Assembly: GCA_020881915.1 (NCBI GenBank) | Contig: JAJFPB010000009.1 | Span: forward strand, 1,984,001 to 2,048,000 | Origin: Paramyrothecium sp. XJ0827 | Taxonomy: Eukaryota > Ascomycota > Sordariomycetes > Hypocreales > Stachybotryaceae | Direction: 5' to 3' | Length of the DNA: 64,000 bases | In this document: piece after piece, positions 32,942 through 43,785 of the stretch | Position numbering within the stretch: position 1 is the first letter of the stretch | How the letters are laid out: every line of letters begins with the position of its first letter | The notes under the pieces: model-generated | The model's input: the letters and a program-made list of their open reading frames with translations, nothing else | Databases searched by the model: none | What the model was told of the DNA's origin: nothing | Position numbers and translations under genes: made by a program

Positions 32942-35223
32942 TCATTCGGTCCCTCCACTTCGTCTCAGTAGGTCCATTGCCTGCTTGAAAAATGACTCGA
33001 CTCGCAGCATTACTGGCCGTAGCCGGAGCCTCCCATCTTCATTACCCGTCGATCCCAAACGCTGAAGGGACAGGTGGAAACTCTCCAGCAACTTATACGC
33101 GGCTTCTACCTCTTGTTGGGCTGAAGCAGTAAGGAACAAGTATATGAGAAAGTTTCCACATAGTATAAACTGTGACCGAGCATCTATGCCGAGACTCTAT
33201 TAGCAGTAGGCCGACAATGGAGCTTGGCTGAGGCGAGACTCACGGCGAACCCAAAAGCTAGCAAGATCGGCGTCGGTCACGGTTGTCATGAACGTCGCAA
33301 ACTTCTCAAACTCTGCTAAAGCTGCGGGAAACCACTTCCGTAGGTTTGAATCAGGGTTCGTCTTTGCTCTCTTAGTTGCGGGGTGCATTAGACCGCGAAA
33401 TAGCAGCACTTGTGCGGCAAAGTAGGACACATGCAATGGTGCTATTATTAATGAGCAAGCCTTAGGCATCATAGGGTAGGAGGGTAGCGCACCGTTAATA
33501 TCTTTGACTAGGCGACTGGCGTTGCCTTCGTGGCTCAAGCATTGTGGTAGGAGACTTGACCATTCTTGAAACGTCTCCCTGGCGGCAGAAAGTTGGTCAT
33601 GGTAGGATGAACCAGCCATTAGGTCTTGTCGTCCCGATTCAACTAAGCTATGTTGGCAGTGTCAGATCAATATTGCCGCATAGTACCCTCGCAGACGTTA
33701 CTACTGACCTCGCCCCGTCGAGTATCTTTCGTAGATGAGTGGCAAGCTGGGTGCTTGCTATAAAACGAGCGCCTACCGCAATCTCAAAACTCGCGTTGTT
33801 GGGGTCAACAAGGTGCTGGAGCTCATTTGGAACATCCTCGTCAAACCGTACATCCTTGAGTTCTAGAGAGGTCGTGTTGAATGAGTTGGTGGAAATGTGA
33901 GGCGGGTTCCCATGGCACACGGACGACCAGCAATCCGCTACAAACGTTGCCCACCACAGCCTCTTCCGCAACATTTTTTCCCAAGCCGGAATGCGCCATT
34001 GAGTTGGGTCACGGTGGAGGCCGATCAGTTGAGCACAAGAGGTTGCTTGGGCCGTCAAAATCCAGGTGTAAGGGGTTTCAACGCTGTCAATATCTGGCGG
34101 CCGCATATGCAGGAGCAAGAGGCAGGCCTGGAGCTTGAAAAGGTTTGGTGCTTCGAGTTCTCTACGGAGAGCATCATGTGCATGCCCGACAAGTACATGT
34201 TGTGAAAAGGGACATGGTTCATCGGATTGCCAGAATGATGAGGCCAGCGCGTAGAGGGCGCCGCGTAGTGATGCTGGTATAGTCGTCTTTGCAGAAGTAA
34301 ACTGTCGTAGGAAACGAACTTTTGATATAATGGGATAAGCAGGATGGATGTGTCTAAAGTATAGCCGAACAAGCAATGGGCCATAGGGACCGACTATGCT
34401 CTCAATAGCATCGGATGCGCTTCGCAGAGCAAGTCTGGTGTGCTCGGGAAATTCGTCTTGAAGAAGCAGGAAGTGTACAGGAGGTACGTGGGAGCGAGCA
34501 TCCCCGGAGAAGACTTGGATGACATCGGCATCAATCTCGTTACTCTCACTCATGATAACCGACCTGAAGGTATCCAGTAACTGGGTATCTTGCTCGGCCG
34601 TAAGGCCCATAGAATGGGCAGTTGTTCCAGGTACATCTTCCAATGACTGCTCCGGTGGGATAGACCTGGATGGGTTGCTTGTGATCAATATGCTGCTTCC
34701 TGGCGTGATGGCCTCGGTCACCGCAGACGTTTGCGAAACTGGTGATTCGTACACCAACTCCGATGGAGGGATTGCCTCGGCATTATCGGGTCGAGAAGCA
34801 TTTGGGTTCCCTGCGTCTTCGGATGGCGCCGAGACACCGAAGCCTTGGCCTGACGCCGGCAAAGAATTTGGAGCAACATAAGCCCCATCTCCTACATGAG
34901 CTTCGTCCGACGGCGGGCCACTGTGGGAATCCAAAGCGAGCCTCTCAGTTTGCGGGGAAGAAACACAAACTAGTCCCCTGGTCCTGCAGAACAGACCTGC
35001 ATGCAGTCGCGTTAGAGCGATGGGGTTTAGTGCTGCTCGCCTCCGGAAGATACTCACAAGGGGCTTCGTCCGGAATGATGCAGGCGGTTTTCCGACGTCG
35101 GCAAACATCGCAAGGACGGTTTTTTCGGCTACGAGGGGCGCGGGCTGCTCCGAACCGGCTTTGAATCAAGAATTTGCGGTTTCGGCCCCGGCGCTCTGAG
35201 CCTGTCGGTGGTTGATCGGCCAT
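32942..35223 (-). CDS. Zn2Cys6 regulator, Dal81/TamA-like (682 aa)
   Basis: Exons 35223-35058, 34996-33709, 33647-33493, 33441-33244 and 33183-32942 sum to 683 codons. The cluster is CDVCRRRKTACIIPDEAPC|LFCRTRGLVC, split by an intron within a cysteine codon. A long Ser/Pro-rich linker follows, then the middle homology region: VRLYFRHIHPAYPIISK, LRGALYALASSFW, and YTWILTAQATSCAQLIGLHRDPTQWRIPAWEKMLRKRLWWATFVADCW. This last stretch resembles the Dal81/UGA35/TamA group, which works as a coactivator of nitrogen-source genes. Next to a hydantoinase/permease pair it is a fair candidate for the local regulator. The start MADQPPTG at 35223 is chosen; an upstream in-frame ATG exists. Confidence 0.85.
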
Positions 35224-35799
35224 GGGAATTAGTTTTGCGAGAACGACCTCGGCAGAGCAGCCAGGGATGGAAGTGTAAGAATTAGCCCATCGGCGAAATG
35301 GAACCAAAAATTCAAGTTGGCCGTCGGAAATTGGGGGGCTTGCCGATGTTCGCCGACAGATGTGGATCTAGTTTCAAAGCTAAGCATCGAATCCATAAGA
35401 CTACGGGATATTGTCGCACTAGAAATCTGCTTCACCTAACCACTCCGGGGAAGGCTTATCTACTACGGTGCTCCAATCATTAGGCATGCTCTCTCGGCTT
35501 GGCCGTTGTGTTGACACCACAATCTTGGAAAGGGATTCACGTTTTAAGTATGCTTATCAAGTGAATGACTTCAAGGCAAATATGCCCACCGAGTCATGCC
35601 ATCCATGAAAATTATTCGAATGGTGTGATGAGGTGGAAGAGGTTTACTCATCCAAGCACAGAGGCATCTCACATGTGATCAGCGAGGAAACGTTCAAGCA
35701 TAGAACCAAGGAAATGCATTCGTCACGAGTAACAGTTGATAAACAACAAAAAGCGCGCGCCCATAACCATCCCATTCTCACATCTCATCCGACTCGTGT
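35224..35799. other. Regulator promoter and intergenic spacer
   Basis: Upstream of the Dal81-like gene. CAAGTTGGCCGTCGG near 35313 resembles the inverted TCGGCCAA box of the permease promoter with one change. No gene seen. Confidence 0.4.
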
Positions 35800-37380
35800 C
35801 TAGGACTCAGTCGTGCCTGCTGGGTTTCGCAAATCATGTGAAATAGCGTGATCGCACCCTGAAGTAATGAGGCCTCTAGAATGCCAGTCATGTCAGCTTA
35901 TGTATCCTGATAGTTGGTGTATACTAACCGCCTCCCAATATCCTTTCTGAAGTACATCTTGGCAAAATTGATTGATTCGACGCCCTCGTACGCCAGTCTG
36001 ATGGCATCAACCAAGCTGTGGCTGTATGCAGCAACAGCAAAAACTCGGCCGCCTGCCGTTACAAGTTTACCGCTAGAGTCTCTTCTCGTCCCCGCGTGAA
36101 ATATATGGACACCTAAAATCGAGCCTATTCAGTACACATCTTGAGAGTTGTATGCGATTACTTGTAACACACCTTGAGGAGGAGGTTTGAGGGTGATTGG
36201 GTCGCCTTTGGAAAACACCCCCGGATACCCACCAGCGGCAACGACAATGTTACAAGCTGAACCTGGCAGGAGGGAGATATGGAATGAGCTCAGAGATTCC
36301 GTGCAGCATGCGATAAGGAGCTCGGCGAGATCGCATTCAGGAGCCAAAAGCATCATAAGTGTCTGGGTCTCTGGATCACCAAACCTTGCGTTGTACTCTA
36401 GGACACGAGGCCCATCCGGAGTCAACATAATGCCTGTGAAGAGCATTCCTTTGAATGTTCGGCCTATGGATTCTCAGTAGGTTTTCCATAATGTATGAGC
36501 ATGTGGCTAACCTTCGGATCTCATTCCATCCAGCGTTGGCTGTATGATCCTTTCGTCAACCACGCGGGTCTGAGCAAGTGAAATAAAAGGAACAGGAGCA
36601 TAAACCCCCATCCCTCCGGTGTTTAATCCGCGATTACCTTCCAAGATTCGTTTGTGATCTTGCCCAACAGGGAGCGACTTGAAAGATTTCCCATCACAGA
36701 ACGTCAGGATGCTGATCTCCTCGCCGGTGAGAAGCTCCTCAATCACTACTGTCTTCCCAGCATCGCCGAATCTATTGCTTAGCATCATTTCTCTCAGAGC
36801 TTCCTGAACCTCCGCTGAATCCTTAGGGAGAACAACACCTTTCCCAGCTGCGAGTCCATCGACTTTGAGTACAACCCGAGCGGCATCAATGGTGTCTAGA
36901 TATGTTCGAGCCTCGTCGTAATTATTGAAAGATGTGTGGCTGGCTGTCGGAATGCTGTATTTGTTCATGAAGCTTTTGGCATATGCTTTCGAGCCTTCAA
37001 TCGCAGCAGCTTCCTTCGAAGGAGCAAAACAATGGATACCGCCTAAATGCAGTCAAAATGAGACATGATAAGTAATATCAAGACGCAATCACTTACTGCC
37101 CTCGAAATACCCCTCAATACCATCAACTACAGCATCATCGGGTCCTGCAAACGACTAGTCCGATATCAAGTGACTTCGCAAGATCGACCAGACCAGCATA
37201 ATCGTTTGCCGCAACTGATTCGATATTCGAGACGCTCGGTAGCGCAGCGGTACCAGCATTCCCAGGGACGGCGTAGATATGCGTAACGGAGGGACTAGCA
37301 GCCAATTTCCATGCGAGACTGTGCTCCCGTGCCCCACCCCCAATGAGGAGCACGTTCAAGTTTGGTGACTTCGTGGACAT
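35800..37380 (-). pseudogene. Stand-alone phosphoribosylamine-glycine ligase (GAR synthetase, PurD-type), one-base frameshift
   Basis: Exons 37380-37097, 37042-36512, 36463-36173, 36112-35929 and 35875-35800 total 1366 nt, one more than a multiple of three. The frame breaks where GTC GTT TGC AGG should read V-V-x-G-P: one T too many in TTT, so DIGLVV runs into C-R-T-R-stop instead of GPDDAVVDG. All later exons join in frame with full PurD content: ARVVLKVDGLAAGKGVVLP (ATP grasp), HKRILEGNRGLNTGGMG, LEYNARFGDPETQ and the C-terminal FRKDIG. It ends after the GARS domain, whereas the fungal housekeeping enzyme (Ade5,7) is normally bifunctional GARS-AIRS. So this is a second, single-domain copy, decayed or mis-sequenced. 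It would add glycine to phosphoribosylamine in purine synthesis. Confidence 0.8.
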
Positions 37381-38557
37381 TATGAGCCGGAGTGCTGCTG
37401 AGGAGAGAAGGAAGACATTCACGGTGTCCAGGGCTGCATGGATTGTCAAGGACAATAAGGACAAAGGTGGCGGGAAGGGAATTTCTTTTGTCCAACAACA
37501 TTCAAAAGGTTATGCACCGCCGCGCCTTGACCGCGGGCATTGCATCCCTTTGTCCATGATGTGCCACTTCAAATAAAGATACTTTTCACTTTGGTGATGT
37601 GAAATGCACGTGAGAGGTATATTAACGGGCGGTTCATCTCCTGTAAGCACAAGATTTCACGACGTTGAGTTACGGTTCGAGAAGCGTTTTCATGGAATCA
37701 GTACGTCATAAAAAGGTCGAAGAGAAAGAAGAAAACTTTGCAGCGCGTTGATTCTCGCATGCAGTTTATTTAACACCAACCACCAGCAGCTGAGCAAGAC
37801 AGATATGCCGAACTAAGTGGTCTTGGCTCCAGGACTTGCTATTTTAGTCGGTTCACTTAGCTTCGATAGGGGTAGGGTAGGGTCGCAGGCCTCAAGAGCG
37901 TATCGACTTTATTCGGCTCCTGAGCTGGAGTGGTTTACACCATGCTCCAAATGAAGCTTCTTACTATCACTGGCTCAGCAAAATGCTGTTTCGAGACGGC
38001 AGGTCTCAAGGGGAAAATGTACAATGGGCCATGAAAGCGTGCAAATGAAGTTTAGGATCCATCGTTACTGATGCCATCATATCATGAGAGATCGAAAGGG
38101 AAGAACGAAGATGGGCGCACTACAAGTGAAATGATGCAATCGAACAATGAAAAATTCCATAGTAGCGTTGAATTTAATAGCTTCCTTGAGCTCATTTGGC
38201 AGGTCACTTGCAGGAGCAGCGATCTCTCTACTCAGTGGACAAGTAAGGCCATTCTCTAAATTTGCAACATGCACTTCCCTAATCATGTGTGGGGATTAAG
38301 CCCCGAAATTTGGCAGCGGGTCGAGGTAGGGTCTTGTTAAAGGCCGAAGAATTTCGTGCTCTAACAGAACAAAGAATTGTCCTCGATGACAAATAGTCGA
38401 TCAATTCATCGTTGTTCCTTTCGCTATCTGTATTCCAGATGCCCTTCCGCGGTCCCAATAGTTCCATGATACCGAACCGAGATTTCAGAGGCAACCCGAA
38501 TACATCGCCGCATACAGGAGCCAAATTCGGTACCCAAGCATAAGATGATGAGGATTA
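37381..38557. other. 1.2-kb intergenic, no gene seen
   Basis: Holds the promoter of the GAR synthetase gene and the 3' flank of the NmrA-like gene. Only short frames occur. Confidence 0.4.
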
Positions 38558-39463
38558 TTACAATGTGAGCTCTTGGCGCTCCACCGTCTCCGCGAAGGTG
38601 ATAAACCGCCCACCATCATATGACTTGAGTTTTTCCAAATCCACTTGATAGCCGATTTCCGCCTGCCAGATCTGAGAGGCCGTTATGGACCCTGTAAGTG
38701 TAGGCTGGCTCGCAATCTCTCGAGCCTCGGCGTCCGTCAGGTACTTGGCCTGGATTGGTCCGAGGTAGCTGTTTGAGAGGATGCGAACAATCTCCTCTAT
38801 GGGTAGGCTCTCGGCAGCCAATGGAATAGTCTCCTTGTTATACTTTGATGGTGAATCAAAAGCATTGACAATGAATCTGGCAATGTCCGCAACATGAATC
38901 AGGTCGAGGCGCGTATCCGGTTTCCAGGCCGTGACCAGAGTCTTCTTTTCTGCCAAGTCGGGAAACAGCATTTCGCAAAACGGGCGTCCGAACATCTGCA
39001 TGAAAAAGGCCGGTTGGATAATGGTCCAGAAGTCGAACCCGGCGTTGCGAACCATTTCTTCAATGGCCGCCTTATTCAGCCAATATTCAGCCATGGGGTA
39101 GTTCTTGTTCCACCCAGGGAAGCTCTCGTGGTCCCCAGTCCGCGCTACGCTGGTGTACACTAGGTGCTTCACGTTCGCATGTTTGGCAGCTCGAATGGCG
39201 GTCGATGCAACCGAAACTTCGTCGCCCATAGCGCTCAGGGCCAAAAACACGCCATCTTTGTTCTGCGCTGCAGATTCCACCACTTTGGAGTCATGCACAT
39301 CGCCCGCAAGTAAAACAACCCCACGGGCCGCCAGCGCTTGGAGGGCCGGCTTCGAAGGATCTCGTGTCAACATATGGACTTCGTAGCCGCGCTGCAGTAG
39401 TTCTGGAACTACCGCCATGCCCTGCTGGCCGGTGCCACCAATGAGAAGAATAGATTTGGCCAT
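38558..39463 (-). CDS. NmrA-like NAD(P)-binding oxidoreductase (301 aa)
   Basis: Intronless. The start has the Rossmann motif of the NmrA/isoflavone-reductase-like atypical SDR family: SILLIGGTGQQGMAVVPELL, G-x-x-G-x-x-G, followed by HMLTRDPS (an Arg that favours NADP) and GDVHDSKVV. HLVYTSVARTG is the Thr/Ser-x-Val strand. Then EYWLNKAAIEEMVRNAGFDFWTIIQPAFFM, typical of the family (substrate-side Lys of N-K-AAIEE). It may be a redox sensor or a small-molecule reductase. TATATAAA-like sequence at 39575-39582 lies about 110 bp upstream of the ATG. Confidence 0.9.
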   Translation of the reverse strand: MAKSILLIGGTGQQGMAVVPELLQRGYEVHMLTRDPSKPALQALAARGVVLLAGDVHDSKVVESAAQNKDGVFLALSAMGDEVSVASTAIRAAKHANVKHLVYTSVARTGDHESFPGWNKNYPMAEYWLNKAAIEEMVRNAGFDFWTIIQPAFFMQMFGRPFCEMLFPDLAEKKTLVTAWKPDTRLDLIHVADIARFIVNAFDSPSKYNKETIPLAAESLPIEEIVRILSNSYLGPIQAKYLTDAEAREIASQPTLTGSITASQIWQAEIGYQVDLEKLKSYDGGRFITFAETVERQELTL

Positions 39464-40067
39464 GATGCCTAAAGATGGTTATGAGAATAGGTTTGAGGAA
39501 GCTTGATGAGAGGAAGCTTGATGAGAGAAAGCTTGGTGGTTGTAGAAGTGGAAGGCTACGTGATATTTAGCTCGTTTATATATCTCGGCTCCATCATCTC
39601 ACATTCAGTCTACGTGGCAAATGCATAATTTCATAATCTTGACTCTAGTGTGTTGCGGAGTTGGAGGCGGACGGAGTTTCTTCGCGCGTGCACAACTGAC
39701 CGTCCATCGGATGGCTACATCTTAGACTTCGTTCCGGTTGATTAGTAGGAACCTTACGGGTCTTTCAGGGGCTTTTGAGGCAGGTGTTATGTGGGACAGC
39801 GGCCAATTTTCGGAAATATGCAAGTTCGCCAGCATCTGGGGCGATCACTTTCTGGGTCCCCAATTTTCCCGCGGCTAGATGGATCAGGTCCAAGACGAGT
39901 CATGTCCATGCTGTAACGGCCGGACCGGCATTTACTAGGTAGTTCATTACACGAAATTGATCTTGAGTCTTGTGCTGTTCGAGAAATGTCTGCATAATTT
40001 GTTGCCAGCCGTCTCAAGCGGCGATTGTTATGACAATAGTACCGATAATGAAATTTAATACCCTGTC
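39464..40067. promoter_or_regulatory. NmrA-like gene promoter and intergenic region
   Basis: Contains the TATATAAA-type element on the minus strand at 39575-39582 and, between it and the ATG, a short tandem repeat. No further gene. Confidence 0.45.
39494..39538. repeat. 15-bp tandem repeat, about three copies
   Basis: Unit GAGAGGAAGCTTGAT (AGCTTGATGAGAGA family) repeats three times with minor changes in the 5' leader region of the NmrA-like gene. Confidence 0.7.
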
Positions 40068-41916
40068 TTAGGCATTTTCACCCCTTCGTTGCGGAACTCT
40101 ACTGCTCTGAAAGCTTTCCAGACTATCCAGTTGTTGAAGTAATTGATTTAAGGTGTTGTTCGCCCCTTCGACTGTTTCATGGCTTGCCTTTGATGTGTTT
40201 TCAATCCACTCCATGTATGCGGCCCCTATATCTCTTGCCATTTTAGCAAGACGGTCTCGATTTGCGTACATTGCAGGCTTGGGGAAATGCGTAAGAATCT
40301 CCATGAGATCGCTGTGTCAAGTTGCAAAGTTAGCAACATAGTCATTATGGGAGCTCTCGAATCTGAACGCCCATGTTGTGCATTGACACAACAGAAGCTG
40401 CAGCTGTGCACACTCATGTCTAGCAGCTAAAAGACTTGGATCTGTGGCGGCTTACCTTATAACGATTTGGTGTGTCAAATGTGGCAAGCCTGATGAGGCA
40501 AAATGCTGTAGGAAATTTGACTTCACGTAAAGACTGGTGATGAGTATGTTCACCATCTGTGCCTCATGTCCAGATGTTGTCCTGGGATCACGAGACAAGA
40601 CGCCCCTCCATCGCAGTTTGGGCGGGAGATCATCCAGGACCTGTTGGATATGATCAACCCCACGGCGTAATATTTCGTCTGAAGGCTTGTGCATTCTATC
40701 TCGCTTCGCGTGCCACCATGCCAGGAAGATATTAACAGATGCATTGAAGCCTGAAACATAGTCTGTGTCGTCTTCCTCATTGCAAGTCAACTCAGTCGAG
40801 ATCTCCAAGCCTATATCCAATGTGGTGTCTGGAGTCGGTCGGGGAAACATCCGTTCGAAGGGTTCGTCCAGAGGATGCAGGTTGAGGTATGACTGGGCAT
40901 TTGTGTTCGCTCCACTAGCACAAAATGTCAGCACAGAGCTCCAAGCCGCAAAAGGTCTTGAAGCACTTACAGATCCATCATCGTCAAGATGCAATACAGT
41001 CTTTTTGAAAATTCTCGATCGTGAAGGGACATTCCGTGAAACTTGTGTACCATGAGCCACTGCACCCCAGCAATAGAATCTTTACAAGCATGGAACATCC
41101 GAAAATCCGAACAGCCATTGTTTCCCAGCACTAAAGCCCATGCTATGTTGTGCTTCGCGGTACACCAGTCAATGGTGCAACTATCCGTTACCAACAGGTT
41201 ATGGTATTGTATGAGGTCTAGACAACGTGAGGCTGTCACGTTCCCATAAGCCTCAACTGATTTCTGCTGGAAGGTGGCGGCGGTTACAGCACAAACTGAG
41301 AGTATGAGGCCCAGAAAGACGGGGTTGCTGTCCGCTTCGCCGTGCAAGAATCTGGACAGGAACCATCGCCTGTGTAGCAAGGGCATGAGTGGATGGATGA
41401 ATTCGAACCAATCATCGAGAATTTGTCGCAGTAATGCATTAGGACCCAAAGAGGCAAGTATTGCAGATCCATTGAAGGATGCTGAGTAGGTTGGGGAACA
41501 AGAAACACTTTCGCTGGGCCCCGTCGTCGGCGAAATATCAGATGTGATGGTCGAATCGGGTGGGCTTGAAGGATGCTGATTTGACCTCGCTTTGGGAGCA
41601 TAACTTGGGGCAGTTGTTAGAAAAATCCCTCCTCCCCTCGACTGGGAGGCACAACTCACCTATTTGGCCGGCCTCTCTTACGACTTGGGGCGCGTTGAGT
41701 ACAACGGACACCCAAGGCGCGGCAGCCATTACAAACGATTGAATCGACATCTCGGCGGCACTTGTGAGATTCTAATTTAGTCGTCCACAATGGAGAACCT
41801 GCTATCGGAAGCATATGTACCTTGATTTTCCTCTTTCGACAGAGGTCACAGGCTCTCGTGGCGCGAGCCAGGCGCTCGGCTTGCTGCTGCTCCACATGGG
41901 CCATGGCCACTAGCAA
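40068..41916 (-). CDS. Zn2Cys6 fungal transcription factor (510 aa)
   Basis: Exons 41916-41821, 41760-41660, 41603-40971, 40914-40456 and 40311-40068 sum to 511 codons. The zinc cluster is ACDLCRKRKIK|CRRDVDSIVCNGCRALGVRC, split by an intron, followed by a basic patch (APSRKRGRPN). The fungal_trans domain has LLRQILDDWFEFIHPLMPLLHRRWFL, VCAVTAATFQ and HNLLV...W...NNGCSDFRMFHACKDSIAGVQWL. Short for the family but complete. Its promoter holds the 13-mer ATCGGCCAAGTGA (42008-42020) shared with the hydantoinase-permease promoter, so it might act on or with that locus. Function otherwise unknown. Confidence 0.88.
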
Positions 41917-43129
41917 ATTCTACAATTGGCTTCGGGCCTTCGGTTGATGGGAGGTGGCCGGGACCCTTGACTGCGCGAGTCCCCAATTCAACGGAGTGAA
42001 TGCGGTCATCGGCCAAGTGAGCGAATACGGACTTCCTGGATCGCGGAGTTCTCGGGCCAGCTTCACGCATGAATTTCGGATAATAACTTTTAGTCGAGAC
42101 TTTGGCTTTTAGCATGGACACGTCAGTACGAAGGCACTAGTTTGGACGGGTAGTTTTCGGCTCATTTCAAGTCATTTCATTGGTTCACGGCACGAATGGC
42201 GTCAAGGCTTGCATCATTGTCATAACAGGGTGCACTAGAACGGGCCTTTGGTCGGCAAGACTCGCAGAGCTGTGAGGCGCCTCAAAAAGAAGCTTTGCGA
42301 AAATAGTACGGTATCTACACCTAGTTGATGCCGATCACTTCTCAGCTGCACAGGTCATAAGGCCAAAGAAGGCAGTGTAAGACGTTGGCTCTTTACCACA
42401 TTGTGACAGCTGACTTATCGTTTTCTGAAAAGTAGGTAGATGATATAAGGTACACTGAAAGTGCGCACCCAGTTTGTGTCATTGGAGGCACCAAACACAT
42501 TCTTCACCAGTTATGAGAGCTGTCTTTGTTGCTTGCATCATTTCGAGCCGGAGCGTGTTGGTCCGAAGACATGCACACTATGTTTGCAAGCTGACTTGTT
42601 GCATGGCTTTATGCACGAAACGTCTGCTTGACTTGAAGGGTCATGTGAAACATACAAGCTCAAACTTCTGCGCCTCAAACCGGCTGCCACTCCGTACAGG
42701 CTGAAGCTATGCACGTGATGGCAGCGGAGGGTTTTATCTGCATGAGATGCGGAGGAAATCAAATGGGAACGCGGAGTAGAGCTCCGATGATCCGAAGTAT
42801 CACAAAACCTGGCTGTGCCTTGTGGGTGCATTGGAGCTCGTATAAATACTGACGCACAGCCGCACTAGAGGATCCTCTTGATGTCCAAGATGTGTATGAA
42901 AAGTGCCAGGCAATCATGAAAGTGGTGCTTACGAGCTGCATTCAGACTCGATTGAGCCATAATAGCTCACGGAGACTGACACGGTATGGTGTCGACACAA
43001 TATTCTTGATTGGGAAACTAGCAAACGTCACCTGCTGAGGCCACATTCGACAGTTCAGAAATGGCGGTTATAAGTGACCCGGCCCCTTGACTGTGGAGTA
43101 GGATGTACCATAGTAAACCAACTGCAAAC
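41917..43129. promoter_or_regulatory. Intergenic, with shared 13-mer and promoter of the CBM1 gene
   Basis: ATCGGCCAAGTGA at 42008-42020 is identical to that at 29457-29469. TATAAATA begins at 42841. No gene seen. Confidence 0.45.
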
Positions 43130-43405
43130 ATGAAAATCACGAGCTTGTTACATGCTCTTTGGATAAGCAGTGCTCTTGGTGTCGCAGTCGATCGCCAGGC
43201 CTGCAGCCCTGTGTGGTACTTGTTTCTTCTCATCGTGCCTCAGCTTGCAAAACTAATCGCCAGAATCAGGGCCCAGTGTGGAGGCGACTACTGGCAGGGC
43301 CCAACCTGTTGTGTCAGTGGCGCTACCTGCGTCTATTCGAGATGGTGGTTCTCACAGTGCCTCCCTGACGCAACGCCCCCTGTGCCGACTAAGTCGGCAA
43401 CATAA
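43130..43405 (+). CDS. Small secreted CBM1 (fungal cellulose-binding) protein (73 aa)
   Basis: Two exons, 43130-43215 and 43270-43405, joined over a 54-nt intron. MKITSLLHALWISSALGVAV is a signal peptide. The mature part is nearly all a CBM1: W-A-Q-C-G-G-D-Y-W-Q-G-P-T-C-C then SGATCVYSRWWFSQCLP, with the four-plus cysteines and aromatic residues of the family (consensus Q-C-G-G-x-x-W-x-G-P-x-x-C). No catalytic domain is present, so the protein is a free CBM1, able to bind cellulose or chitin. It could mask or disturb plant wall polymers or simply be a remnant. Confidence 0.85.
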   Translation: MKITSLLHALWISSALGVAVDRQACSPVWYLFLLIVPQLAKLIARIRAQCGGDYWQGPTCCVSGATCVYSRWWFSQCLPDATPPVPTKSAT

Positions 43406-43785
43406 GTCAACTGCGCGGGAGCTTGCGTTTACCTGTCATCCTCATTCATAGAAGCCAGAAGATCTAGGGTTTATTTACGTCCCTGTGCGTGTCAACTCAT
43501 TTACGCTTCTGAGGATCCTGCTTGCGAAGGGGATGAAGATTAACGTGTTGTAGAGCTGAGAGCTCTTTATGGAAGATCAATGCAAGGTCAAGTTGGTGCT
43601 TCGCTTAGCATATAATCCCAGATTCGTCTTGACGCAAATGGCTCCGATTGACTACTATATCTATGCCGTAAAAGCCCCAACTGTACAGAAGCAAACACTT
43701 CAACACTCGAACGACCTTGTAAGGCGTCATGACACCGATAGCCAAGAAAGCACGCATTGAACACTTCTCAAATCTGGTTTGTTGG
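43406..43785. other. Convergent 3' flanks, no gene seen
   Basis: Between the stop of the CBM1 gene and the stop of the next Zn2Cys6 gene. Confidence 0.4.

Noticed and set aside
37865..37885. Telomere-like GGGTAGGGTAGGG
   Set aside because: Only two imperfect units inside a normal intergenic region; no longer array and no end-of-contig context.
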